NCBI GenBank assembly: GCA_023055505.1
Contig: JALIRH010000010.1
Location: 5,333,501 to 5,397,500, forward strand
Direction of reading: 5' to 3'
Source of the DNA: Callipepla californica brunnescens
Taxonomy: Eukaryota; Chordata; Aves; Galliformes; Odontophoridae
Length of the DNA: 64,000 nucleotides
Part shown: positions 46,604 to 59,408 of the stretch, piece by piece
Numbering within the stretch: position 1 is the first letter of the stretch
How the letters are laid out: every line of letters begins with the position of its first letter
Notes under the pieces: generated by a model
What the model was told of the DNA's origin: nothing
The model's input: the letters and a program-made list of their open reading frames with translations, nothing else
The model's database searches: none
Program-made: the position numbers and the translations under genes

Positions 46604-49600
46604 CGTCTCCCTCCTTCCCCTTTGCCCACCCTTTCCATGGGCAGATAATCTGCTAATTGTGAAATCTTTGGGATCCTCTCACAGCTCTGCTGTGTGTCCT
46701 TCTCTTGTTCCCACAGTGGTGTGGGCTTCTGGTAGGAGCTGCAGCTGCTGGTTTCTGGAGCTGCCCCTTCCAGGAAAGCTCAGAGCTTGCTCCCAGCTTT
46801 GTGGTTCGGTTGCCAGCACTGCAGGCTGAGATGCGGCTGCACTGACTGCAGAGCAATTTTTAAATGTTCAGTAATACAAACTCCCCCAGATTTGATTTAC
46901 CTCAGCAGTCATTTGTGGTTTTTAAAAGCTACCGCTGTGGTTAAGAACAAAACAAAGCCACGGATCAGTGCCTACACAGTTATTTGAGGTGTGGGGAGTG
47001 ATTTCAAGTCCATCTGGTAGCTGGTGCTTCAGGTGCATGTAATTGGGGCTTTCTTTCAGAGTTTGGTTCTTGATGTGTACATACAGTGTTTTTCTTTGTT
47101 TTTCAACTGTGAACTTGAGTTTTTCCAATTAGTCCTGGATTCTCTTTGTATGTCAACACAAATTAAACTAATGGAGCACTACTAATGCTTGATAAAAAGA
47201 ATCTGTGTACTTAAACAATTTGTTACTGCTTTTAAAAGCACTTGGAAAAAAATCCAAACCAAACCACTCCAGCTCCATGCACCCAGATCTGGGGGAGAAT
47301 CCTTGGGAAAGTTCTGTTAGAGAGGAGCAAGTGTACGTGTTGACTCTAGCTAGCACAAATCATAACAAATGGTGGAAGTGAAGGCTTCTACTGTTTGTCT
47401 AACAAAAGTCATAATTGTTGTATTAGCTGCAAAGGAAATCTCTATTGAAGTGAATAATTTTTATGAAAACAAAATGATTGCCATCTGTGGAGGACTTCAA
47501 AACTTACTTCTCCTGTGGACTTGAACTGTGCTACTCTGTCTGGATGTATGGTAAGATAATACAAAGAAAGATTATGTGTGTGTAAGGTCCTAGTATTCCA
47601 GATACTGAAAGAGCTTGGAAGGAGGTTATAAATTCCCTTTGCAAGAGGCAAAATGGTACCTATATATATTCCTTTTAAATGTTCAGGCAGGAGAAGCAAA
47701 TTTCTTGATGAATTTAAGATTCATAAATACTGTATTTCTTTTTTAAATTATTTATTTACTTATTTTTTTTTAATGATTTAAGATTTTATTTGTAACTTCT
47801 TTCTATTTTAGATACTCTTTCAATCTAGCTTGGAAGAAATTTTGCCAGGAAAAAAAAAATTAAAGCAATCTTCAGTAGTGCTAACCAATGGGGACATGTT
47901 ACCTTGAGGAAATGGAGCACATGGTTTTGGCTAAATTAAGTATGTCAAAATTTAAATTTGATGGCAAATATATCTTTGGATTAAATGTATTGTTAGAACT
48001 GAATTCATTGGAAAGCACGTTAGGACGAGTTGTGGGAAGAAGACAGTGCAGACTGCTCCTCTCGGAAGTGCTGCATTCCATCATCGTATGGGTACGTGCA
48101 CACGTTTGTGAAACTGTGCTTTTTATAGCGTTCTGAGAACTGTTGAGATAAATCTGTTGCCAGTTGTCTGATGTGTTCCAGGGAGCTGCAAATCCCCCAG
48201 ATGAAGCTGACTGACCCTCTGTGAATTACTGCTCAAAGCAAATCTGTGTCTTAGCGTTACAGAAAACTGAGGATAAACTTATGGATCAGGAGCAGTGATG
48301 AATGTGAAACTTCAGAACATGTGCTTTTCTAAAGCCTCGTTATTATCTGACACAAGGTTCCAACAGACATAGCTGTACTGTGTCACTTCCAATAGAAACT
48401 CTGCAGCCTACTTTCCAAATTTCACAAACTACAATTTATATGTCTGGTCATTATATGCAAGTCTTGGTTGGAATGTTTTCTGTGACTTTCTGCTGTTTCC
48501 ATTGTTGGCCAGGAGGTGATGAATTGTCCAGAGAGGAAGGAGGGCTTTGCCATCCTAACATTGCTGATCCTTCATCAGCACCAAGCCCCGTGGTGACATT
48601 CATGCACTTTTTATGGTATGACATGGCACTCTGTATCTCCCCAGCATGATTTCTTCCAGTTCTTTAGTGCTTATATGGAACAAAACAGTATTACTCTTAG
48701 TGTAAAAGCGAATTAAGCTGTTAGTCATTGTTCAGTAAAAACAAAGAACAGACCCCAAAACAATATCCTCCCTTAGTGAGGGAATTCCTGTTCTGTTTGC
48801 TTTCTAACATTATAACGCTTTAATGACATAATGGGACATTTCTGGGGGCTAGCCAGTGGAGAAAATTTTTCAACTACTCAGAAATAAAATTTGAATAGAA
48901 ATTTTCCTCAGAAGTTTAAAAAAAATAAAATTAACAGGTACTTCAGGTAACAATCCTTTGCTGAAATGTTTTGCTGTTAACTTATCTACATTTTAATTGT
49001 AAAGATTCCCTTATTTCTTTCTGGGGAAGGCACTTTGGGGAAGAATTGTGGGAGGGAGAACTGGTGAGGAAAAGATGGAAAGCAGTGAATTTCTTTTCCA
49101 TCTGCAGTCTGCTCCCCATCACTTTTTTTCTTTAGCTTCTCTTTGCTGATTTAGTCCTTCCCGCTTGTCTGTTCCTCTCTTCTGCCATTACTCCCTGCCT
49201 TTGAACAAGTTTGGCATGTGGCACGCTTATTTAATTCCTTTGTCGGTTTGCTGGCAGCCTTGGCTGTAATGTCTTGGACCACTGATGCCTGCTAAGGGAC
49301 AGGGACCAGGCAGCATCCCAGGGACGTATTCCTTGTCTCTGTCTCTCCTTCTTTCATCTATGCCCATGATGTTCTTGTTTTCTTCTCCCTCATAGACAGC
49401 AGCACAGTAGGTGAAATGCTGTCTGCTGTAACCTTTCCTCATGAGCTATCACCCCATCCTTTCAGCATACTTTGAGGAACCTCAAAATGTTTCTCATTTT
49501 GTTTCCGTATTTCATATGCACATTGCCAGCCTCTGTACATGCAAGTAAAACTTTTCTGGTGCATTTATTTCTGTTTTCTTTAAAATTGTTTGCAGTACGT

Positions 49601-52600
49601 TAAGCATTTTTTTCTTTAAATGGCTTTACTGGAGTTATGCTGCATAAAAAATCAGCTGTTAGGTACTTTCAAAATGAAGGGCATGGAAATGAAGAAAATG
49701 AAATATGATTGATGATCGGTGTCTGAGCTGGAAAGGGAAAACATGGGCAGGTGGTAGTGTTAATACTGACAGTTTTTCGTTTACTTACTGAAGTGGCAGT
49801 CCCAGCATTCAAATGCAATGTTATATACTCCTCTGAATTGATATTTCTCTTGGGTTTAGCAGAAGATAAAAGTGCAAGCTTGTTTTCCATGACATTTCCA
49901 GCACAGCAATTTCCAAAGCATAAAAAAATTAAAGCATTTCATCATCTGAAATGTCTAGGAAATAATCATCTATCACAAATGAGACAACTTCATGTGCCAA
50001 GAGCTTTCTCTCCTTACGGCCTAGAAATCAAAATGTAAACTTCAGGGGCTGTGAATTGTTCTCCTGGGTAAAACATCTTGGTCCCCAGTGGAAGATTTGC
50101 ACCAAGGTGTGACCAAGCATTCTACCAGGTTTCTGCCTGATTATACATACTAGTAAGTACCCATACCCGAGGCTGATGCAAATCTTCAGGATATAAGATC
50201 AGTAGCATCAAAGTGTGTTGGGATATGCTTCATTTGTGCCTCTCAGGAAGCGTGCTGTGAGGGTAGCATTTTTCTCAGAGATGGTGAGGAGCAGCCAGCA
50301 TCCTCAGTTCGATTCCTTTCTAGTCTCTGCATCCCTAATTTTGCTGCAAGGGAGTCTTATCTACATCCTTTCCCTCTGTTTTTGGTTTGATTTTTCCAGT
50401 TGATATGCGCTTTACTTTTTGGATTAGAAATTTTTCCCTTTATCTATTGCATTCACTGGATGCATTATTTTGTTTGTAGTTTATTTTCATGGACAGGGTT
50501 TGGGAATGAAAGTTAGTGTTAAGGAATATCCCTGGAATTCAAGATAAGAAACAGCATCTGGAACTTAAGTGCTGAAGTGAATAAAGAATATTTCCTAGGC
50601 TAGGATATGTTCAGTATATGTATATACACTTTCTTTCTCATGTTTTAGTAAGTGACTTTGCCCTGTACCAGGAGAAAAGAAGTAATCTCACTCTAGGAAC
50701 CTCAGCTGCACTTGTGAAAGGTGCTGGCGATAGAGTAAGCATTATCAGTTTACATTTGCTTAATCTGATTGCTGTGCGCGTATGGACAGATGTGTTGCCT
50801 ACGTGATATTGGTGGGATTCTCCTCCCACTGAGGTGCAAATATGTGGCGATATCTCGTGTTAAGCACATTTTTGTCTTGTGTGAGTGTTTTATTTTTTTT
50901 AAATCTGGTTTCTGTACTGCTAAAACTTATAGACAATAGCTGCTGTCAAACACTGGCTTGCAAAGCTCAGTTTGTTTTCCTGTTGATACTGAGAAAAAAG
51001 CTCATTGTATCATGTATTCAAAAAGCCTTTTAAAGGGATCTGTGAACCACTGTGTAATTTATTGCACCTAATTAACACAAGCCAATACTTTTACAAGTAA
51101 TTAAATCAGTTTAAAAATGTTGCATGGCTCACCCGTCTGCTTGAAGTAACAGCTAAATTGCAGCAGAATACAAATTGAAATGTGTACTTCCGTAACCTGT
51201 GCTTCTAAGCGTATGCCAACACTTGTGTTGTCTGCATGTATGTTCCTCTATTAAAAAATGTAGTTTTAATTATGTGCTGTATATATTCTTTATTCCGGCC
51301 CATTACTTTTATCCCCATGCGTAGGAATGCTGAATCTAAGGAACAAGGCAGTAAATAAGACTGGCTTTTAAAGACCAATTAAAGCAGCCCATCATCAACC
51401 TTGCCATCAGCTGAGTTTATAATTCAAAGTACAGATCTGCTGCAAATGGTTAGAATAAAATAGTGCCCGGGAAGTGCCAAGTCATTCTTGTTCCTACATA
51501 ACAGGACTCTCCAGAGACAGTAACACTTCATTTCACAAACCAGCCTGCAACAGAAGTTTAATAAAACCAGAAGCTAAGTGGTTCCAAAGTGATGGCAAAC
51601 TTCAGATAAAGCCTCAGTGGACCTCGATGGTTTCCTCCTGATTGGTCAGGACTTCTCTATGGCTTTTGTGAGGGGAATTTATGTGAAGTTCATTAACTAG
51701 GTTCTTTAAAGATTACATGGGTATGTCGATACCTGTTCTATCTGTAGTTACTCCAGCTCTGCAGACTTGCTATCTGTTCCACATAGCAAAAGTAAATTTT
51801 CTTTTTCAAATGTGATAATATAAGACAAATAGTCCTGTCTGGTGAAAGGAATCCAATATCCCAGTCTCTGAGACATCAAAATGGAGAAAGAGAGAAAAGC
51901 ACTGCTGTGCTCAGCCTTCATGCAAAGATGTGAGGCAAGGGCAGGCAACACGAGGAGCAGGAGCAGATGTAAAGATTAAAACATGGAAATTTTGGATGGT
52001 GGTGTATTTGATTAAGTTAAAATGTGGGAGAAAACCCACATTGTTTTGAATTTCTGTGTGCTATTTAAGATTATGTGAAGAAAGTTAAATAAGGAAAACA
52101 AACAAACAAAAAAGTGTACAATAGCAAGAACTGTTAGGCTGCAAAGTGATCTCTGCAGGCAGAGGTAAGATGAAAGATGATAGAACTTGCCATGTACTTA
52201 AAACCTGGACCAGGCGTTGATGCAGAAAAGGCTCTTGAAAGAGCAGTTTTATATTCTGTATGCTTTGTAGGACTGCTTGTCCTCTAAATCTCACTGGGCT
52301 ATGTAGGGCTGTAAACTCCTCAGATAGAGGCCATCTCTTTGTGTTCCAGTTTTATGACCGTTTTGGGTGGATACATTGGTTGCTGAGGGGATGGTGCACC
52401 GTGTAAAAGTGAAAGAAAAATGAAAAGAATAGAGGAAACTGCAGGAAAGTGAATCATATAAGAAGCACAGAAGAAAAAAATTAAGGAGAAATAAAATTAT
52501 TCTAAATTAGAGATCACTGGACTTCTCCTACATGAAAGACATTTAGGAAATTTATACCATCATTTTTTTTTCTCCAATGCGGTAACTGCAAAAATAAAGG

Positions 52601-53385
52601 CAACTTAGGGAATGAAAAAGGAGTGATTGCAAGGAGCAGATATGGCCCTTTGGGGCTCCTGTTCTTGCTGGTGGCATGTGTTTTTAGTGCTGCCAAACAG
52701 ATTTTTTATGAGCAGGATATAACATGTTAGTGAACTGGCAGAGAGCTCTCTCCTGCCTCAAGTTAAGTGCTGCACAGCTCACAAACCCATAGGTTTTGTG
52801 TTCTACTTTGTATTCATAAAGATTAGGTTTAAAGGGAAATGGGAGATGTTGCTCTTTGACTTGTTTTCTTGCTTGCATTTGCTAAGAAATTAAGTTTTTG
52901 GCGGTTAAAGTACTGCCTGGAATATAGTGTTCTTCCCCAGAAATCAAGGTGATATCCCAAGTGACTTCACTTTTAATAGAAAGTTGTACACAGGATCAAA
53001 TTCAGCCTTTTTAAACACGTGCACAAATCCCCACGACACTGATTTGCACTGTGACTTGGATCAGATCTGATTTTCTTCACATAGCTCAATCCAGATGTAA
53101 TCTGCAGTACAGCGGATAATGGAGACCAGTTTTTTATTCCATTGTCTCTGAATATGTATGAGGATAAGATCTGATGGATAATGGATTACTGCTGAACAGT
53201 CTTACAAATCAAGGTTCTTTTTGAGGAGGGATTTTAATGAAGTTGTATAAATAAAAAATTTTACAATGTTCAAATATCTTATTCCTTTTTGCTCTTGTTG
53301 CACTTCAGCACCTCTTCTATGATGTTCCTATAAATGTTCTAAATTGCTTTAGAAGTGGATTATTTCTTATGCCTCTGTACCTTTA

Positions 53386-53438
53386 CGGTTGGACTAGATG
53401 ATCTAAGTGCTCTTCTCCAACCTCAATGATTCTATGTC
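53386..53438 (+). mobile_element. Short CR1 3' end scrap
   Basis: About 50 bp matches the terminal CR1 block: cggttggactagatgatcta, then cttctccaacctcaatgatt ending in tctatg. No upstream CR1 sequence is recognisable. Confidence 0.8.
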
Positions 53439-54805
53439 TTAATCATGTCTCATTCCTCCTCATGGGAGTGCTATGCTGGAGCCCAGTCACAGTGCTCCAG
53501 GATCAGAGTCCGGGTATTGGCTGTGGCCTCTCACTGAATGGCTGCTGCCCTCATTGCCAAGAGGACAGATGTCATGATAAATAATTCTGTGCTCTGGGCC
53601 TTCTGCTGCTTCTGCAGGGGGACTCCAGGGAGCCCTCAGCTTCCTCATTTTACTGCTATACTGAAGCACCTGGAGGTCTGTTTTCTCCTGTGGTCTTTAA
53701 AAGACCATGGAGTGAGGAAACTCCTAAAAGAAAAAAAGGTGCTGAGATCATAATTATTTTAGTAGTCTTGGCTTGGCTGCAGATATAGTAGGTATTACCT
53801 AGGACAACTCAAATTTGGGATATTAGCTAGCCCCAAATAAAAGTTGGCTGCATTACAGAACCATTGCACATAATTCAGCACAGCTTGACGCACAACGCTG
53901 CCTCTGCAGAAGAAATGTTCAAGGATAAATCTTGCGTGAAGAATAAATCACCTCTTGCTCTCCTTAGCTCTTTCAGGTGAGGCAGAGCTATAATGTGGAG
54001 TCAGCTGATATGCAGACTTGGCAGAAAAATGGACCCTTTTTCCCTGTGTTAGCCTGTCATTGGAGGAGATGCTTGAGACAACTCTACTGCAGGTGCAGTT
54101 GAATCAATAACATATATTCATTATTCTCTTTCAGATGACTCTTCTGCTTCAATTTCATAAATTGCTCTTTTTAACAAGGGAAAAGTAAGCAGATATTGTT
54201 CAGTAGAAATTTTCATGTCATGTGTGGCACTTTAGGGTTTCAGTTGGACAGCTTCAGCAGTTTTCTTTAATATATTGTTTTCACTTAAGGCAGTGAAAAT
54301 TTCTTTGGAAATTTTCTATGACAATCAATTAAGTAAATGAGAAAATAGAATGCTTGTAATTAAGATAATCAAAGCTACATGAAATCCATCCTACAACTGC
54401 TAATATCTGTATATCTCCAAGCTGTATATTAATTAAACACCATGTAAGTGTTGCAATTAGACATAGGCGGCTGTGGTGAAGATGAGAAAAATCTGCAAAT
54501 GATTGAGGAGTTTTTACTGCACATGAAGATCTGAGTTGTTTTAAAGCTCTCCTTGCTATGGCTAGTAAGGTGGCAGTGTCACTGCAGACACTTCAGGGTG
54601 CCTGACAAGTCTGTAGCAGCCTTGAGCTGCTCCTGTAAGAGGTGACCCAAGGAAAAATATACTGTGGTTTGTGGTGTTCTTTATCTTGAGTGAGTTTGTT
54701 GTCTCCACTTTGTGCATAATTTTGGGTTATTAAGCTCTGAAGCCAGTGGTCTAAAAGGTTAGAAACTGTCTTCTGGGCAGGAAATTGTGAAGGTGAAGGG
54801 ACAGG

Positions 54806-55004
54806 AATCTGCTTTTGCAGGACAGTAATCTTCCTTGTGAAAAATGCACCTGTTTATTGGTATTGTATGTTCAGATAACACCACTTATGTTTCTAAAGAG
54901 AAATGAAGAAAATGATACATAACACCTTCAGTTTTTCATTTGACTTTGCTCTTCTATTTTTTATTATTTGACATAGATACAAAAAAAAATCATATCTTGA
55001 TTTT
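54806..55004. repeat. About 200-bp dispersed direct duplication, copy 1
   Basis: It starts aatctgcttttgcag. Long shared blocks with 55680-55880 include tttattggtattgta, ccacttatgtttcta, gagaaatgaagaaaa and tttttattatttgacat. Flanks do not match beyond the unit. On the - strand it carries AATAAA at 54853-54858 and 54960-54965. Confidence 0.88.
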
Positions 55005-55679
55005 CACTAGTTCATGGGGCAAAAGGACTTTATATTGCTTTTACGGTTTTGTTTTTCTTCTTTTCTTGTTTTTATGTGAAAACACTAAGGCCTTCCAGTT
55101 CTTCCCACCTGAAAAATAGCATCTTAATTTACCAGAAGCCAAGACTCATGTTAGCCTAACAAGATAACCTGGGTTCGTTCAGAATGTTTTTCCTCATTAA
55201 TCTTCCTAGTGCTCTGCTGGGGCACATGGAAACTGTGTGTGAGGAACAGCCCTTTGGATCGCTTTCTCTTGGGTTGGTGTCCGTGGGTGTCGTCCCAGAG
55301 GCCATACAGCAACTTCAGTGAGTTTGTTGTGGTTTAATGAGATGTGAGTTTGGGGATGCTTGTGTTTTTTTTTTTTTTTCTTTACGTAGCTTTAGATGGC
55401 TGCAAACATGTGAAAGGTGCCAGGAAGTTCCTCATGTAATAGGGCCAGTGGAGTCAAAGAGCTCCTTGACTTTGAGGCTGCCAAGCTGGTTGAATGAGCT
55501 GGGGATGCCAAAGCAGATGAGGAGCCCATCTGCTAATTTGCTAGATATTGCCATGGCTCTTTTAAGATTAGCTCTTTGAAGCCAAATGAAGTAGCATGCC
55601 TGGTGGACACTGGTTTAAGTTGCTGTGTAAACAGTAATGTAATATTTTTCTATTTTATTTTCACAATTATTATTCTAAA

Positions 55680-55880
55680 ATCTGCTTTTGCAGAATAATA
55701 TTCTTCATCATGAAAAATGAAACTATTTATTGGTATTGTACTTTCAGATAATACCACTTATGTTTCTAGAGAGAAATGAAGAAAACTATGTGACAGCTTC
55801 AACTTTTCATTTGACTTTGTTCTTCTTTTTTTTTTTTTTTTTATTATTTGACATTGATACAAAAAAATAGTATTTTGATT
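55680..55880. repeat. About 200-bp dispersed direct duplication, copy 2
   Basis: It is colinear with 54806-55004 over its whole length at roughly 80% identity by eye, with a longer internal T-run (about 17 T). The offset between copies is about 875 bp. On the - strand it carries AATAAA at 55840-55845 and 55726-55731, the first ones downstream of the B3GALT1 stop. Confidence 0.88.
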
Positions 55881-58800
55881 AGCAGCTTTGCTGGCAAACC
55901 CACAAAACTGTAAATAATACTTTAATCTAAAAGAATGCACTCTTACAGACACTGGAGATAAAACAATATATACAATTTAGACAAATAAATACATAAGTAC
56001 AGCCAGTCATAGATAATGATACACCTAAAATTTGGTTACTGTTGACAAGCTTTTCTAGTTAATTACACTCTTCATTTACAAATGCCATTGCCATCTATGT
56101 TATAAAGACAAAGAAATCCCCATAACAAATCAAAATTGATACTTAAAATTATTATTAGGAAAGACAGAAATTTAATCTTGAGTCTTCTGTCTAAATAATC
56201 TCATGAATTTAGCCAAAAAGTGTCTTGTGAAAAATTCCTCCAAAAGAGACTTTTTCCCATAGATTCTTAGTTCAGTGTGCTTTGTTAGTGTATGTTTTGA
56301 AATCAAAATGAGATTGCTTCACAGTTTTGAAGTGACTGGAAGCCAGGACATCTTATCCAAATTGTCATTTGCCCCATGCCCAGTGAAACAAAACAACCTT
56401 TGAGGAGCAAACGCTTCTTTTGTTTAAAGGAAGCTCAATGCAAACACTGTTATTTGTTAACAGGACCCAAGGTGACACAAATACTTCTGAGTGAAAGGGA
56501 GAGTAAAACCCATGATGTCCACAAGTAGTTGTATGGCTGTCATGGTTCCCCTTTCTAGCTCTAGGTTGAAGTACTGCAATTTCTGAGCAAAGAGAAAATC
56601 AATCTATTTATGTGTAACCATCTAGTGAAGACTAGTGTGAGAAAACTAATAAAAGTAGAAAATTAGGCTTTTGTAGATTTAATTCACTTGACAATAAAAG
56701 AAAAAAGTCTTGTACATTCAAAAGTTAGGGCACACATGCTTAAGGCTCTTGAAACACTGGACAAATATAATGCCTAATTCAGCTCCATGCATAACAGAAT
56801 ACTACATAGCAAGCAGACCCTACACATATATACAGCTGAATACAGAAGAGAATGCCTTAGGAATATGTACATAGTTTCCAAAGTGAAAATTTACATTATC
56901 ATTGATGATTACCTATTTATAAATGGCAGGAAATATATTTTTCAAGATGTTATTTTCAAGGTACACACTCCAATTGTTAATGCGGTCTACTTCTACTACA
57001 AGAAATTCAAGGCTGCTGTTCTACTTAAGCCCTGAGGTATCAGGACTGGGAGCCCTGCTGTCCCCGGTGTTACTAGCCAAAGAGTACAGAAGTGTCAGTG
57101 GGAGAAGTAGGGCCACTGAATCCACATGGCTATGGATTCAGAAACCTCAGATTACTGCACAGTATCAACAAACAGTAGAAGAGATTGCAGCCTTGGTTGG
57201 AATTACTACAAAGTGTGCTCACTGTGGGCTGGGGATGAATTCCACTCTAGTCTTCCTTCTCTAACTGCATATTTTGGGATTTGGTTAAGAAAAGCTGAAT
57301 TTCACCCTCTGTGTGTTTTGTATATACATATATGCAATATGCAATTAGTTGGACCTTGTTTTGTTGGAGTTCTGAATTTTTAAGGAAGCAAGAGCAATTT
57401 TAACAAGGACTGGGTCAACTATAGAAAGATAAATCTTAATTATGCTGTGAGAGATTTTTTTTGTATAAAATTACTGATTCTCAAGAGCTCCTGTTGATTA
57501 GCAGTAACTCCAGGGCTATTTGTTGTGTAGTGTCACCTTTTAGGTTTGAAGTAGATCTCTGAGGCATTTACTGTATGTGTCTCAGAGGCCAGGTATCCTT
57601 CACCTTATTTACAAGTAATTCTTTTTAAAACAATAGTGTTGTACCTGTGAATAAGGCTAACAGTATGTCTTGAAACTGCAAACCTTTTGGGATAGAATCC
57701 TCATTCAACTATTATGGTTATTAAGTACTATGTACACCTATGGCAAAGTCAGTATAGAGTTTTCCTTTAAATTCTGGTTCAGTTAATTTCGTACAACTTT
57801 ATAGACATCCTGAATAACATACATTCTTAATAGTTTTTCATGTTACATATACCTTGCACTGAAATGAATGAAGCCTAAGTATGTGCTGTGGATGCTGTGA
57901 GTAATCCAGATCTTATAAACTTGGTGAGTTTTACACCTGTGGCTTGCCTATAAGTTCCTCATTCCCAGTTACTTGCTAAGCAACGTCACATTTTAGATCC
58001 TTTTTCAAGGGTGCTGCTGAATACGGATGGTTTGAACATATCAAAGAATTTTTCAGGAAATAACTTTCATCACATCTCATTAACATTCATATTTAGAATG
58101 CATCAGTACATTGCAAAACCTGAATACAATCTAGTGTATTTGATTTTTATCAAGTGCTCTGGGGGATCTCTCATTCTGGTGCTTTTTTGAGCTGGATCTC
58201 AGTGAGTATTAGTATTGTGGTGGAGTGCTGCAGATTGGTTACAGAAGTGGAAGGATTGTTTTTTAAAAGCTCTCTGTATTTCTATGAAAGCTGTGTGTTG
58301 TCCAATCAACAGAAAATGGATTGGACAAAAACCATTAAAAATATGGTTTAATCTCATTTTCTTATGCACTGTAGCAAAAAAGTGAGTTTATCCTTAAGAG
58401 ATGTTCTTTTGTGTTTAGTTTTTTTTTTTCTGGTAAATAGTATACCAACTGATGTTGAAGGAATATGCTGCTTACTAACTAATCATTTTATCATTTTATC
58501 ATTTGATAAAATCATATATTTCTTCACAAGACATTCGATCTTCTTTAAAAATAAAACGATATTCTTGTACCCACTGATGTACTCCTAAATAGGGAAAGAT
58601 CCACAGGCACCATACTACTGAGAAATGTTGCACTCATTTTAAAATTATCCTATCTCTGATGTTTTTCCATATGTTTCCCATCATGTATTTAATCTACAGA
58701 TTCTATTTCATTTTAAAGTTTGATTAGATATTTTTGGGTCTTCTTGTGACAGTGGAAAGAAATGGAGTATTTTATGAAATGATTTAAAGGAGTACCATTT

Positions 58801-59408
58801 GGGGGATAAAAATACGCTTCTGTGTGTGAGTTTGTTTATAAGTTCTTTGAAACTTTTATGTTTTTTACCTGTCTAAATTCTGCTATTGCACCGTCGCAAC
58901 CTGTTTGGAAATTGTACACATTGTTCTATAAGATACAGATGCCAAGGGAGGCGTATAAGATCATTGCAGATAGATGCTGTTCAATTTAATAACAAAGCTC
59001 TAATTAGGGATGATTGTAGGGTGTCAAAAAGGGATAAAAGTATATTCTTAATTCTTCATGTTGTAGGGCCCAAGTCGTATCTCAGAGGCTGGGGCATGAA
59101 CTGTTAAGCACCCCATGATAGCTTATTACTGTCCTTTTACATACAGATGCAGGAGCTGATATGTGTGATAGAGGGTAATATATAAAATCTGAGCTTTGAC
59201 TCTAGATCCTTTTGATTGGTGTAATGTCCTTATGAAAAGAGCCTGAAGTTTGTAAACCAGTAGTCAAAATGAGAATGAAAAATCAGTCATTAAAAATCCT
59301 CACACAGTAATATCCCACAGTTTAGCCTGTAAATCAGTACATCACTTTGTCAAAAAATAACCAGAGTAAAGCAAAATTTTAAAAAAGGTATTTACATCTG
59401 TAAAAATC
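55700..59408 (-). other. B3GALT1: B3GALT1 long 3'UTR (inferred)
   Basis: By eye no AATAAA occurs on the - strand between the stop codon and 55846. The first canonical hexamers are at 55840-55845 and 55726-55731, inside copy 2 of the duplication. This suggests a 3'UTR of about 3.6-3.7 kb. ATTAAA variants occur earlier (for example near 58986 and 58689), so shorter forms are possible. The interval holds a 20-nt hairpin at 58493-58512 and no recognised transposon or open gene. Confidence 0.55.
55840..55845 (-). promoter_or_regulatory. B3GALT1: Candidate B3GALT1 poly(A) signal AATAAA (first of two)
   Basis: On the - strand the sequence reads caaataataaa followed by an A-run. It is the first AATAAA past the stop. 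A second one, accaataaatag, lies 114 nt further on at 55726-55731. Confidence 0.45.

Larger units (their letters stand above)
39996..55679. other. Intergenic interval between convergent STK39 and B3GALT1
   Basis: No protein-coding gene is supported on either strand. The interval contains the CpG-richer patch (40222-40780), a TTA repeat (43558-43580), an ATTT repeat (45276-45300), a CR1 fragment (46161-46603), a CR1 scrap (53386-53438) and the first copy of a 200-bp duplication (54806-55004). Stretches dense in TAAT, octamer and bipartite motifs around 42600-42720, 44560-44760, 45990-46015, 51040-51560 and 54300-54480 look like conserved non-coding DNA, but only comparison with other species could show that. 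Confidence 0.6.

Noticed and set aside
50300..50320. tRNA B-box-like string agttcgattcc
   Set aside because: There is no A box at the right spacing and no cloverleaf stems around it.
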